From: Streptomyces cynarae
GTDB taxonomy: Bacteria; Actinomycetota; Actinomycetes; Streptomycetales; Streptomycetaceae
Direction of reading: 5' to 3'
Assembly: GCF_025642135.1 (NCBI RefSeq)
Contig: NZ_CP106793.1
Coordinates: 6,850,001-6,914,000 of the forward strand
DNA length: 64,000 bases
Made by a program: the position numbers and the translations under genes. The notes under the pieces are model-generated. The model searched no databases, was not told the DNA's origin, and saw nothing but the letters and a program-made list of their open reading frames with translations. Shown here in pieces: positions 33,321 to 41,657 of the stretch. Within the stretch, counting starts at the first letter, position 1. Every line of letters begins with the position of its first letter.

Positions 33321-34022
33321 TCAGAACGCGTGGAACTCCTCGAAGGGCGGTTCGAACGAGGGATCGGGCAACCGGAGTGCCTTGCAGCGAGTCCTCGGCT
33401 CGGACGGGGAGGCGGCGCCGGCCGTCGTCACGGCTTCGCCGGGGAAGGCGTCCGGAATCACCGTCCACCCCAGGTTCCGCTCGTAGTAGCGCACGGCGGT
33501 TCGCACGGACGGCGCCCAGTCGTCGTCGATCACGATCAGCCCGCCGGGGCGAACGATCTTTCGGAGGAAGTAGAGATCGACGAAGACTTCGTGGAACCGG
33601 TGACTGCCGTCCACGAACGCCGCGTCGGCGCGGAGCCCCTCGGTGAGGAGTTGCGGGAGTGCGATCGATGAAGGGGCGAGCATGAGCGAGGCGATCGAAT
33701 CCAGCCCGGCAGAGCGCAGCAGATCCCAGCCGGCGTTGGACCAGTCACGTTCCTGGAACGGGTCGATGATGATGTGCCGGGGGTGCGGCGGATTCACAGT
33801 GACCAGCGCCTCACCGATCGCGAGCGCGGAACTGGCGTACGCGAGGCCGATCTCGACAACCGTCTGCGCGCCCTCGGAGATCAGCAGGTCGCGCAGCTGG
33901 TCGCACTCGCGTTCGGGCACCGTGACCGTCTCGAAGTCCGCCTCGCGGTCCCGCGTCCACGCGGGCCCCTCGTGTGCGAGCCGACGGCGTACCTCGCGGA
34001 CCCGCGTCCAGCGTGCACACAT
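33321..34022 (-). CDS. SAM-dependent methyltransferase (Methyltransf_24 type)
   Basis: 233 residues. Motif I is VVEIGLAYASSALAIGEAL (about 55-73), then HIIIDPFQERDW (acidic loop after beta-2), DAAFVDGSHRFHEVFVDLYFL and PGGLIVIDDDW. The VDGSHxxxxVxxDL signature is typical of Methyltransf_24, usually O-methyltransferases or sugar-linked enzymes. No dedicated partner genes are seen. The ATG at 34020-34022 has little upstream Shine-Dalgarno. The substrate cannot be predicted. Confidence 0.85.
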   Translation of the reverse strand: MCARWTRVREVRRRLAHEGPAWTRDREADFETVTVPERECDQLRDLLISEGAQTVVEIGLAYASSALAIGEALVTVNPPHPRHIIIDPFQERDWSNAGWDLLRSAGLDSIASLMLAPSSIALPQLLTEGLRADAAFVDGSHRFHEVFVDLYFLRKIVRPGGLIVIDDDWAPSVRTAVRYYERNLGWTVIPDAFPGEAVTTAGAASPSEPRTRCKALRLPDPSFEPPFEEFHAF

Positions 34023-34188
34023 CGAACCAGCCCCTCCGCCCGGCGCCGATGCTCCGGCTTCGCAGCCTAGCCGCTTGCCCTCGGATTGCTCAGGGTCTGC
34101 CCCGATTCCGCCGCGACGCGTGGCAGTCGACGGTCCGGTGCGGTGACGGCTGCCTCCGCGTGCGGCGGGCCGCCGCAGGCGCCGGGGG

Positions 34189-34644
34189 TCAGGATTCCCG
34201 GACCGCGTCGGCCGCCTGGCCGAGGAGCACTGTCAGCCGGTCGGTGTCCTCGGGGCCCAGCTTCTCGGTGATCTGCTGTTCGATCTCCGCGATTACGGCA
34301 TCGGCCGCGCGGAGGGCGTCGCGCCCGGCGTCGGTGAGGTGGAGTTCCTGCACATGGCGGTGGCGGGGGTGCGGTCGGCGTTCCAGCCGGCCCCGGTCCT
34401 CCAGGCGGGCCACCAGGGAGGCCACCGCCTGCGGGGTGACGTTCAGGCGGCGGGCCAGCTCCGCTCCGGTCAGCCCCGGCTCGGCATGGACGGAGATCAG
34501 CAGGGAGTAGTGCGCCGCTGCCATGCCCAGCGACCGCAGCCGCTGCTCCTTGAGGGCCTGCACGGCCAACTCCGCCCGCCGCAGCGCCCAGGTCACCCGG
34601 TCCAGCGCGTCGGCGGCGACCGGTCCCTCGTCGTCCCCACTCAC
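34189..34644 (-). CDS. MarR-family transcriptional regulator
   Basis: 151 residues with a winged helix in the middle: GLTGAELARRLNVTPQAVASLVARLEDRGRLERRPHPRHR, then a dimerisation helix. The wing 'RRPHPRHRHVQELHLTDAGRDAL' is typical of MarR. The start is uncertain. GTG 34644 has no ribosome binding site and may be leaderless; a TTG at 34677 would place the start inside the operator palindrome. It is divergent from an SDR gene, with a palindrome between, so it is a likely autorepressor and controller of that gene. Confidence 0.88.
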   Translation of the reverse strand: MSGDDEGPVAADALDRVTWALRRAELAVQALKEQRLRSLGMAAAHYSLLISVHAEPGLTGAELARRLNVTPQAVASLVARLEDRGRLERRPHPRHRHVQELHLTDAGRDALRAADAVIAEIEQQITEKLGPEDTDRLTVLLGQAADAVRES

Positions 34645-34673
34645 ACCGAGGAGAATACGGCACTGGGCAACTA

Positions 34674-34685
34674 TCAAACGTTTGA
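34674..34685. promoter_or_regulatory. Palindromic operator TCAAACGTTTGA
   Basis: Perfect 12-bp palindrome in the 73-base divergent region between the MarR and SDR genes. Sequence and position fit a MarR binding site overlapping both promoters. Confidence 0.7.
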
Positions 34686-34717
34686 CATCAGCCAGGCGCT
34701 TGAATCACCATGAGGTC

Positions 34718-35512
34718 ATGTCCCGCACTCTTGCCCTCATCACCGGCGCCTCCTCCGGCATCGGCGCCGCCTACGCCCGCCTGCTCGCCGCCGACTGCGA
34801 CTTCGTCCTGACGGCCCGCAGGGCCGACCGCCTGTCCGAGCTGGCGGACGAACTCCGCGCGGCCGACGCCACCGTGGAGGTGCTCCCCGCGGATCTGGGG
34901 ACGCCCGACGGCCTGGCCGCGGTGACCGAGCGCCTGGCCGCCGATGACGTCCGGCTGCTGATCAGCAACGCGGGAGTCGGCGGCTATGCACCGCTCGCCG
35001 ACGTCGACCCGACTGAGATCGACCGCCTGCTCACCCTCAACGGCGTCGTGCCGATCCGACTCGTCCGCGCCGCCCTGCCCGGCATGCTGGCCGCCGGCGA
35101 GGGCGCTCTCATCACCGTCGCCTCACTGCTCGCCTTCAGCGCCGGGCAGACCGACCCGCACATACCGAGCCGCACCCTGTACGCGGCTGCGAAGGCGGCC
35201 ACCGTCGCGTTCACCCGGACCCTGTCCCACGAGCTCGCCGACACCGGCATCCGAACCCAGGTCGTCTGTCCGGGCGTGGTGGCCACGGAGTTCAGCGACG
35301 GATACGGGCACAACGTCCCCTTCGCCATGACCGCGGAAGGTGTGGCGCAGGCCAGCCTGGCCGGACTGCGGTCGGGGGAGACGATCTGCATTCCGGGTCT
35401 CGAGGACCAGGCTGCCGCCCTCGACGCCCTCCTTGCCGCCGAGACCGCCCTGCTGAGGGGCGGCAACCGTCCCACACCCGCCACCCGCTACAGCGGGCCG
35501 AACGCTCACTGA
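34718..35512 (+). CDS. Short-chain dehydrogenase/reductase
   Basis: 264 residues. NAD(P)-binding TGASSGIG (9-16), NAG motif ISNAGVGGY (82-90), catalytic Ser136 and the Tyr155-x3-Lys159 pair (YAAAK) give a classical SDR. It oxidises or reduces an alcohol/ketone; the substrate is unknown. It is regulated by the divergent MarR gene. The last 30 residues (ETALLRGGNRPTPATRYSG) form a tail. The start ATG at 34718 has TGAGGT close upstream. Confidence 0.9.
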   Translation: MSRTLALITGASSGIGAAYARLLAADCDFVLTARRADRLSELADELRAADATVEVLPADLGTPDGLAAVTERLAADDVRLLISNAGVGGYAPLADVDPTEIDRLLTLNGVVPIRLVRAALPGMLAAGEGALITVASLLAFSAGQTDPHIPSRTLYAAAKAATVAFTRTLSHELADTGIRTQVVCPGVVATEFSDGYGHNVPFAMTAEGVAQASLAGLRSGETICIPGLEDQAAALDALLAAETALLRGGNRPTPATRYSGPNAH

Positions 35513-35591
35513 CGCTTGGGGCGAGCGGGGGCTGACCCGCCCCTGCCAACGACCTCCCGAGGTATTTCAGGGGCGCGCATGGAGGTGCCGC

Positions 35592-37151
35592 TCATGACGT
35601 GCTTCGCGTCCAGATTTCCGTGAAGCGGTCGAGCAGCGCGGCCGCCGCCGTCACGTCGTCCGTGAGCGGCCGGTCGGCCGGGTCCTCGTCGAGCACCGAC
35701 TCGGCGAGCGCCAGGGCCCGCCCCACCGGAAGATCCGGGTTGGGCCTGAGGCCGCGCAGCCGCAACGCGCGTACGGCGGCGACGAGTTCGCAGCCGACGA
35801 CGAGACGGTACGCGCCACACGACCGCAGGGTCTGACGTGCGGCGAGCGAGGCGAAGCTGGCCTGTTCCTCGACGCCCCGGGAGAGCACCGCGTGCCCGAG
35901 CGAGGCCGGTGCCGAGAAGGCCCGCACGTCACCGAGGGCGGCCCCGGCGGCGTACTCGAGGATCATCACTCCGGACGAGGCGGGCTCGTGGTCGGCGAGG
36001 AAAGGGCGCAGGCGGGTGTAGGCGGGCTCGTTGAGGGTGGACAGGCGGGACGTGGACAGGCGGGCCACCTGGGTGACCGCCAGCCGGAAGTGGTCCAGCG
36101 CCAGGGCGAGTTGGGTCAGGTAGAAGCCGCCGTGGTGGTAGGCGGCCATGTCCTCGGGAGAGATGAGCGGGTTCTCGGCGGCCGCGTTGATCTCGACGGC
36201 GAGGACCTGTTCCAGCGCGGCCGCCGCGTCCTGCGCGGGGCCGTGGACCTGGGGCAGGCAGCGGAAGCCGTACGGGTCCTGGATCCGGCCGAGCGGCGGG
36301 GACGGCCGTTCCGCAGCGCCGATCAACTCCCGCATCCGCCGGGCGACCTCGGCGCTGCCCCGGTGCGGGCGGGCCGCGTGCACGGGGGCGGCGTAGGGCT
36401 CGTGCGACCCGTCGACCGCGAGCAGTGACAGCGCGGCGACGACCTGGGTGGCACCGATGAGCCCGCGCAGTTCGTGCAGGGCCAGGGCGGCCTGGCCGAG
36501 GGTGAGAGCGTTGCTGCTGATGAGCGCGAGCGCGTCGTTGTTGTCGAGGGGTTGCGGCTCGGGGGCGCGGGCCACGGCGGTCCCAGTCGACGAACCCGCC
36601 CCGGGCGCGCCGGCCGTTCCCGCCCCCCGCCAAGGCCGTTCCCCGGCCAGTGCGAGGCCCACCTGTGCCAGTGCGGCTATGTCGCCCGTTCCCACCGAGC
36701 CGAACTCGTTGACGACCGGGTGCACTCCGGCCTCCAGCGCCTCGCACAGTGCGTTGATCACGCCGGGCCTCAGGCCGGCGCCTGCGGCCAACAGCTGATT
36801 GGCGCGTATGGCCAGCATGGCGCGCACCTGGCGGGCCGGAAGCTCCTCGCCGATGGCGCCGGCGTGGCTGCGCAGCAGGCGCAGGCCGTGTCCGGCGGCG
36901 TCCTCGGTGGGCACGTCCTCGTTCCGGTTGGCACCGACACCGGTGGAGCGGCCGTAGACGCGCCCGGTCGCCGCGATCTGCCGGGCGGCGTCCCAGGACT
37001 CGGTCACACGCTTCATCGCCTCGGCGTCGGGGACCGGCCGCGCAGCCCCGTCGGCCAGACGCACGACGTCCTCGACCTCGAGGCCGACTCCGTCGAGGAC
37101 CACCGATCCGGAGCGCACGAAAGCGGGTGCGTCCACCATACGAGACGACAT
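35592..37151 (-). CDS. Aromatic amino acid lyase homologue with atypical MIO motif
   Basis: 519 residues, homologous to histidine/phenylalanine ammonia-lyases along its length: VYGRSTGVGANRN (catalytic Tyr66 region), LRLLRSHAG, RANQLLAAGAGLRP, and later YGFRCLPQVHGPAQDAAAALEQV and NAAAENPLI. In active enzymes the prosthetic group forms from Ala-Ser-Gly in GSVGASGD. Here the sequence is GSVGTGD (151-157), one residue shorter, giving Gly-Thr-Gly at the site. A Gly/Ala/Ser-rich stretch (about 176-195) is inserted after it. I recall related actinomycete proteins with GTGD, so this may be a subfamily. The ATG at 37151 follows GGGGG. No hut genes are adjacent. Confidence 0.85.
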   Translation of the reverse strand: MSSRMVDAPAFVRSGSVVLDGVGLEVEDVVRLADGAARPVPDAEAMKRVTESWDAARQIAATGRVYGRSTGVGANRNEDVPTEDAAGHGLRLLRSHAGAIGEELPARQVRAMLAIRANQLLAAGAGLRPGVINALCEALEAGVHPVVNEFGSVGTGDIAALAQVGLALAGERPWRGAGTAGAPGAGSSTGTAVARAPEPQPLDNNDALALISSNALTLGQAALALHELRGLIGATQVVAALSLLAVDGSHEPYAAPVHAARPHRGSAEVARRMRELIGAAERPSPPLGRIQDPYGFRCLPQVHGPAQDAAAALEQVLAVEINAAAENPLISPEDMAAYHHGGFYLTQLALALDHFRLAVTQVARLSTSRLSTLNEPAYTRLRPFLADHEPASSGVMILEYAAGAALGDVRAFSAPASLGHAVLSRGVEEQASFASLAARQTLRSCGAYRLVVGCELVAAVRALRLRGLRPNPDLPVGRALALAESVLDEDPADRPLTDDVTAAAALLDRFTEIWTRSTS

Positions 37152-37299
37152 GAAGTCCAAACCCCCTTGAACTGGACGCTCGATCTCGGCCATCGGCCAG
37201 TCGGCACTTCGAATTGACGCCGACCTGTCGACAAGCCATTCACATATCGAGAACTCTGCATGACGTTATGCAGCCCGGCAAGGCACCGGACCGCCGACG

Positions 37300-37742
37300 G
37301 CGGCTCTGAGGGCGCCCGCCGGAAAGAGACCACCGCACTCCCGCGCGGGCCTCCTCGTAACGGATCGGGCAGTGCGTCGGGCAGCGGCTCCCGCCCGGCG
37401 AGCTGACGGGCGCTGAGAGAGTCCCTGACGTGCAGCAGGGCGAGCGGATTACCCCCGGTCTCGGCCACGAGCCGATCCCGCACCTTCCTCGGCGACGGGC
37501 CCGTCGACCACGGAGACCAGCAGTTCGCGGGCCGCGTCGGGAGCCGGCCCCTCGACGAGCAGCTCGTCCACACCGCCCCACGGCAGCCCTCCCGCTGCCG
37601 CCTGAGCCGCGTACGAGAGCAATGCCGTCTTGCCGGTACCCACGGCTCCCCTGACCACCAGCGTTCTGCTGCGCCCGGCCCGGACATCCGTCAGTACGGC
37701 GTCAATGAGCGCACATTCCCGCGTGCGCCCGACCAGTGGCAT
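37300..37742 (-). pseudogene. Remnant of a LuxR-family ATP-binding regulator
   Basis: Starts MPLVGRTRECALIDAVLTDV...VRGAVGTGKTALLSYAAQAA, the Walker A region of a large MalT-like (LAL) regulator. It then jumps directly to DELLVEGPAPDAARELLVSVVDGP, skipping the Walker B region of about 120 residues. The frame then shifts to KVRDRLVAETGGNPLALLHV, after which similarity ends. The C-terminal TPR and LuxR domains are missing. The evidence is an internal deletion, a frameshift and a truncation. Confidence 0.72.
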
Positions 37743-37753
37743 ACGGCGAGCCC

Positions 37754-37860
37754 ATGACAGGGGACACCGTCACCGCCGTGGCGGCGGATCCCGTCCTGCC
37801 GGCGGACCTGGCGCGGGCCGCGATCCTGCACCAGGTCATTGTCGCCGGCTTCACCCGCCT
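37754..37860 (+). other. Unidentified coding-like fragment
   Basis: An ATG at 37754 opens MTGDTVTAVAADPVLPADLA with codon use typical of the genome, but within about 40 codons it runs into the end of the convergent Nudix gene. It may be the 5' end of a truncated gene. No family recognised. Confidence 0.3.
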
Positions 37861-38366
37861 TGAATGTGTGCGGAGGACGGCCTCGACGCTTGGTAGCGGT
37901 CGAATGCATCCCGGGCGTCGGGGACGAATGGCTTGTCGCCCATCGCGGCGCGCAATTCGGCCGGTGTCAGCCAGGTGTGCCAGGCGATCTCCGAGGGGTC
38001 CGGGGTGATCGGGTCGTTGAGGGCTGCTTCGTGCAGGCCGAGCCAGTACGGGCTGATCGCGCCGTGGCACAGGTACTTGAACACGAACCGTGCAGGGGCG
38101 TGGACGCCGAGTTCCTCGGCCAGTTCGCGGGATGCGGCCGCCGGGTAGGACTCGCCTACGCCCACAGCTCCACCGACCAGCCAGTTGTACCGGCCGGGGA
38201 AGCGGGACGCATGGTCCGGACGCCGGTGGACGAGCAGCCGGCCGTCGGGGTCGCGGCAAACGGTGGTGGCAACCCTGTGCAGCCATCCGTGGCGGATGGC
38301 CGCACCTCGATCCACCACCGCCAGTACCTCATCCCGCTCGTCCACCCGTTCCACCAGCTCTCCCAT
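37851..38366 (-). CDS. Nudix hydrolase
   Basis: 171 residues with a full Nudix box at about 65-88 (GGAVGVGESYPAAASRELAE continuing ELGV), matching GX5EX7REUXEEXGU. The protein begins ELVERVDERDEVLAVVDRGAAIRHGWLHR, typical of the NUDIX branch that includes isopentenyl diphosphate isomerase-like and YfcD-like enzymes. Those hydrolyse nucleoside diphosphate derivatives or prenyl-type substrates. The substrate here is unknown. The ATG at 38364-38366 lacks a clear ribosome binding site, and sequence upstream is decayed. Confidence 0.88.
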   Translation of the reverse strand: MGELVERVDERDEVLAVVDRGAAIRHGWLHRVATTVCRDPDGRLLVHRRPDHASRFPGRYNWLVGGAVGVGESYPAAASRELAEELGVHAPARFVFKYLCHGAISPYWLGLHEAALNDPITPDPSEIAWHTWLTPAELRAAMGDKPFVPDARDAFDRYQASRPSSAHIQGG

Positions 38367-38394
38367 GGCGAAGAGCGTTCCACACAGAAGAGCG

Positions 38395-38490
38395 GGCCGA
38401 CCACGCCGGGCGCCTTCTTCAGTTGCAGTGGCAGCGGCGTCCCGGCGTCCCGAGTGATGAGCACCTCGGCCGCCTGAGCCGTCAAGCACT
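38395..38490 (-). pseudogene. Possible phoU-like fragment, inverted
   Basis: Minus-strand AQAAEVLITRDAGTPLPLQLKK resembles AQAAEVILTQDVKAALQLEQ in the phoU gene only about 460 bases away on the opposite strand. About 29 of the first 36 nucleotides can be matched by eye. It could be a decayed inverted partial copy or chance similarity. There is no start or stop context. Confidence 0.25.
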
Positions 38491-38555
38491 GCGTGTGTGC
38501 GAGTCTGACAGTGGGGCGAAGGCCGGCGGACACACGATTGGAGGGTGAGGTCGCG

Positions 38556-39230
38556 ATGCGCGAGGCGTATCAAGCGGAGCTGGCTTCGATCAACGACGGG
38601 CTGGTGGAGATGGCGAACCTGGTCGGCTCGGCCATCGGTCTGGCCACCACCGCGCTCCTGGACGCCGATCTGCAGCTTGCCGAGAGCGTGATCTCAGCCG
38701 ACGAGCAGGTCGATGACCTGCAGCGCGACCTGGAGAACCGGGCGATCACGGTGCTGGCGCGGCAGCAGCCGGTCGCGACTGACCTGCGGACGGTGGTCAC
38801 GTCGCTGCGTATAAGCGCGGACCTGGAACGCTCCGGAGACCTGGCCCAGCATGTGGCCAAGCTGGCCCGGATGCGCTATCCCGAACGGGCCGTCCCCCAC
38901 GATCTGCGCCGCACGATCCTGGAGATGGGCCGGCTCGCGCAGCGAATGATGGCGCAGGCGGCCGAAGTGATCCTCACCCAGGACGTCAAGGCGGCACTCC
39001 AGCTGGAGCAGGACGACGACCGCATGGACGAGCTCCACCGCGCGATCTTCCAGCACCTGATGGACGACCGGTGGCACCACGGGGTGGAGACGGCCGTGGA
39101 CGTCGCACTGGTCGGCCGTTACTACGAGCGGTTCGCCGACCATGCGGTGTCGGTGGCCCGGCGTGTGGTCTACCTGGTCACGGGCGAGCGTGCGGATGAC
39201 CTGCCCACCGACGGCCCCAGGGGCATGTGA
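38556..39230 (+). CDS. phoU: Phosphate signalling/transport regulator PhoU
   Basis: 224 residues made of two three-helix PhoU repeats (about 1-105 and 115-215), with family motifs SADEQVDDLQRDLENRAI, ADLERSGDLAQHVAKLARMRYP and a second repeat ending ERFADHAVSVARRVVYLVTGE. PhoU links the Pst phosphate transporter to the PhoR-PhoP two-component system and dampens the phosphate starvation response at the membrane. Here it is not beside pst, phoR or phoP. The ATG at 38556 (GAGG upstream) begins MREAYQAEL, the normal family start, so I ignore the longer frame. Confidence 0.94.
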   Translation: MREAYQAELASINDGLVEMANLVGSAIGLATTALLDADLQLAESVISADEQVDDLQRDLENRAITVLARQQPVATDLRTVVTSLRISADLERSGDLAQHVAKLARMRYPERAVPHDLRRTILEMGRLAQRMMAQAAEVILTQDVKAALQLEQDDDRMDELHRAIFQHLMDDRWHHGVETAVDVALVGRYYERFADHAVSVARRVVYLVTGERADDLPTDGPRGM

Positions 39231-39296
39231 CCGTTTGCTTCGATCGCTGGGGCGCGGTTTCGCGCAGTCGATTGTTGAACGGATGGCTGTGAGGCT

Positions 39297-39944
39297 TCAC
39301 GGTTTACGGGCCAGAAGCTGCACTGCCTGCGACCGGTGGCCGTTCATCGTGACGACGTCGATCCGGCGCTCGTCCACCAGGTCGAACCCGGACAGCACGG
39401 CGTGCAGCTCGGCGCTGTCGTGGTGTCGGAACACCGCGCCATCGTCAGTGGCGAACACCCCGTACGGAGCGCCGAACCTCTCCCCGTAGGTGGCATAGCG
39501 GTCCCGGTTTCGTTCGTCGTCCTGGAGAACCACGTCGCTGATGTAGAGCAGCCCGCCGGGCGCCAGCACGCGCATGAGCTCGCTGACGAGCTCGCGCTGG
39601 GCGCCGTCGTCAGGGACGCACGTCAGCACCGCGAACAACAGGACGACGTCGAAACTCCCCGATGCACACGACACGACAGGCGGGGTTTCCAGGACAGCGA
39701 AGCGGAGGTCGGGCCTCAGCCGGCGACCTCGCGCGATCAGCGCGGGTGACACGTCCACACCGGACACATCGCGGAAGCCGTGCTCGCTCAGTTCAGCCAT
39801 GACCCGGCCGTACCCGCAGCCATAGTCCAAGATCCGAGCGTTCTGGTTCACCTGCTCCAGCCAGTCGAGGTTCACCGGGTGGGTGAACGTCTTCGTGGCG
39901 CCGACGCCGTCCCAGTACTCGATCTGGCTGCCAAGATGCTTCAT
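39297..39944 (-). CDS. SAM-dependent class I methyltransferase
   Basis: 215 residues. Motif I is ARILDYGCGYGRVMAEL (about 36-52), motif II VSGVDVSPALIARG, then FDVVLLFAVLTCVPDD and MRVLAPGGLLYISDVVLQDDERNRDRYA. The N-terminus KHLGSQIEYWDGVGATKTFTHP is typical of a small group related to Methyltransf_11/25 enzymes; the substrate is unknown. Convergent with phoU. Confidence 0.88.
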   Translation of the reverse strand: MKHLGSQIEYWDGVGATKTFTHPVNLDWLEQVNQNARILDYGCGYGRVMAELSEHGFRDVSGVDVSPALIARGRRLRPDLRFAVLETPPVVSCASGSFDVVLLFAVLTCVPDDGAQRELVSELMRVLAPGGLLYISDVVLQDDERNRDRYATYGERFGAPYGVFATDDGAVFRHHDSAELHAVLSGFDLVDERRIDVVTMNGHRSQAVQLLARKP

Positions 39945-40605
39945 GCGAGTGCAGCCTACGGCCCTCCGCAGGTGCGGGTCGGGCGTTTGTGGCTGATCCC
40001 GCGATCACGGCCCCGGTTATCCCCGGGCGGCACAGGTGGTCCCTCGCACTGCACGCAGGCCGCCGCCGGCCGCTCGAGAGGGCGGGCGAGTGACCTCAGC
40101 TCGAGCCGGGCGGCGCCGTCTCGCCGACGTCCTCGTCCGGTTCCGCACTCGCCGGGCGAAGCGATTTGTCGATCGCCTTCCGCCGAGGCGGCCGTGCCCC
40201 GGCGACCGAGTCAGCAGCACGAGCCAGCTCGGCCCTCAACTGGTCGAATGCCGGCGCCCCTGACAGATCCCGCAACCTGCGACTTCTGCTCATGCAGCAC
40301 CAACGCGCCACCACGCCGCACGTAACCGAAATGCCACCGAATGGAGCACCTCTTGATCGGCGCACGCTGAGGTAGCTGTCTGGCGGGCGCAGCTGCGGAA
40401 TGCGGTTCTTTGACTGGAGGAGCCGGCGGCCGTGCCGGCCGGGGGACGCAGGCTCGCGTAAGGGGAGCGGACGTACTGCGCGGGAGCGGACGCAGGTTCG
40501 GCAGCGTGGGTTGCTTCATCCCCTCCACCTATTTACGTGAACCGTGCAACCATACGGTTCCTTTACGTGTCCATCACACGTACACCACGAAACCCTGGGG
40601 GGATC
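39945..40605. other. Intergenic region with a doubtful small ORF
   Basis: 660 bases between the divergent methyltransferase and DUF4352 genes. A minus-strand frame at 40096-40293 (65 codons, MSRSRRLRDLSGAPAFDQLR...) has plausible amino acid content but no ribosome binding site or known family. The part next to the DUF4352 gene carries repeats, listed separately. Confidence 0.35.
40532..40569 (+). promoter_or_regulatory. Repeat-rich promoter region of DUF4352 gene
   Basis: TTTACGTG occurs at 40532-40539 and 40562-40569, 30 bases apart, and between them lies GAACCGT-N8-ACGGTTC (40539-40560). This symmetry just upstream of a gene start suggests a regulator binding site; the regulator is unknown. 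Confidence 0.45.
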
Positions 40606-41325
40606 ATGAGCCAACAGCAGTATCCGCAGCAGCAGCCGGGCTGGAGCGGCCCGCAGCAGCCGGGCTACGGCGCCCCGCCGCCGTTCCAGCCGCAGCCGCC
40701 GAAGAAGTCCAACGCGGGCAAGGTGATCGGCTTCGGCTGTCTCGGCGTCGTCGCCGTCGTCATCGTCATCGGCATCGTCAGCGCGGTCGTCGGCAGCGGC
40801 GGCGGCAGCACGGTCACGGACAAACCGCAGGCGAAGGCCTCCACTGGTGCGGGCGCGGGCGGCAGTCAGAAGAAGGCCACGGAGGAGCCGGCCGCGAAGA
40901 AGCCTGACGTTGCCGAGGTCGGCGACACGATCACGGTGAAGGGCATGGAGGACGGCAGCCGGCTGGATGTCACCGTCGTCAAGGTCGCTGACCCTGCCAA
41001 GTCCAGCGACGAGTTCATGACCCCCGACGCCGGAAAGCGGTACGTGGGCGTGCAGTTCCGGCTCGTCAACACGGGCACGGCTGTGTACAGCGACAGTCCC
41101 TCAAACGGTGCGCAGGTCGCTGACACGCAGGGGCAGCAGTTCCAGTCGACGTTCGCGGACATCACCGCCGGGCCGTCCATGTCCGCCGACGTGAAGCTCA
41201 AGCCGGGCGCCAAGGCGCTGGGTTGGATCGTGTTCGAGGTGCCGAAGGGCTCGAAGGCGGCGACAGTGCAGTTCACGATGGACTCGGGATTCGCGGATCA
41301 GACCGGGGAGTGGAAGCTGCCCTGA
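40606..41325 (+). CDS. DUF4352-domain membrane-anchored protein
   Basis: 239 residues. A Gln/Pro-rich cytoplasmic head (QQYPQQQPGWSGPQQPGYGAPPP) is followed by one membrane helix (VIGFGCLGVVAVVIVIGIVSAVV, about 42-64), a Lys/Ala/Gly linker and an extracellular beta-sandwich (about 105-230, VGDTITVKGMEDGSRLDVTVVKV...YVGVQFRLVNTGTAVYSD). DUF4352 (Telomere-length-maintenance-like immunoprotective fold) proteins are common on actinomycete surfaces; function is unclear. A GGGGGG precedes the ATG and a terminator follows. Confidence 0.88.
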   Translation: MSQQQYPQQQPGWSGPQQPGYGAPPPFQPQPPKKSNAGKVIGFGCLGVVAVVIVIGIVSAVVGSGGGSTVTDKPQAKASTGAGAGGSQKKATEEPAAKKPDVAEVGDTITVKGMEDGSRLDVTVVKVADPAKSSDEFMTPDAGKRYVGVQFRLVNTGTAVYSDSPSNGAQVADTQGQQFQSTFADITAGPSMSADVKLKPGAKALGWIVFEVPKGSKAATVQFTMDSGFADQTGEWKLP

Positions 41326-41340
41326 CTCGGCGTTGAGTAT

Positions 41341-41370
41341 GGCCCGGCCGTTCGCGTGAGCGGCCGGGCC
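41341..41370 (+). terminator. Hairpin terminator after DUF4352 gene
   Basis: Perfect 10-bp stem GGCCCGGCCG / CGGCCGGGCC with a 10-base loop, followed by TTCC. Confidence 0.85.
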
Positions 41371-41393
41371 TTCCGAGGTGCCTCCTGAATTCG

Positions 41394-41552
41394 ATCTCGG
41401 GCGCCACGCTGGTCGACTTCGGCCGGGGCCTGGTGGTCAACGACCGGCTGCGAGACCGCGTGACGCGCGCACAGGTCACGGAGGGACTGCGACCGCTGCT
41501 CGCGCTGCCGGTCGAGTTCGTGTTCCCGGCGGGCGCGGAGCGCCCTCGATGA
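41394..41552 (+). pseudogene. C-terminal fragment of a metallo-beta-lactamase-fold hydrolase
   Basis: The frame reads GATLVDFGRGLVVNDRLRDR then VTRAQVTEGLRPLLALPVEF, resembling the C-terminal part of MBL-fold hydrolases ('GxAINxxWL..GVTREQVVEGLRPLLDLPVE'). The N-terminal HxHxDH domain is absent and there is no start. Only about 50 codons remain. Confidence 0.5.
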
Positions 41553-41657
41553 CGGGTTGCCGGTGCGGGCGGCCACCACAGAGTCCGGTGCCGGTGTGGG
41601 GGAAGTGGCGGGCCACTACAGCGTGTCCGGGTCGTCTGCCGGCCGCAGCCGCCGGCG

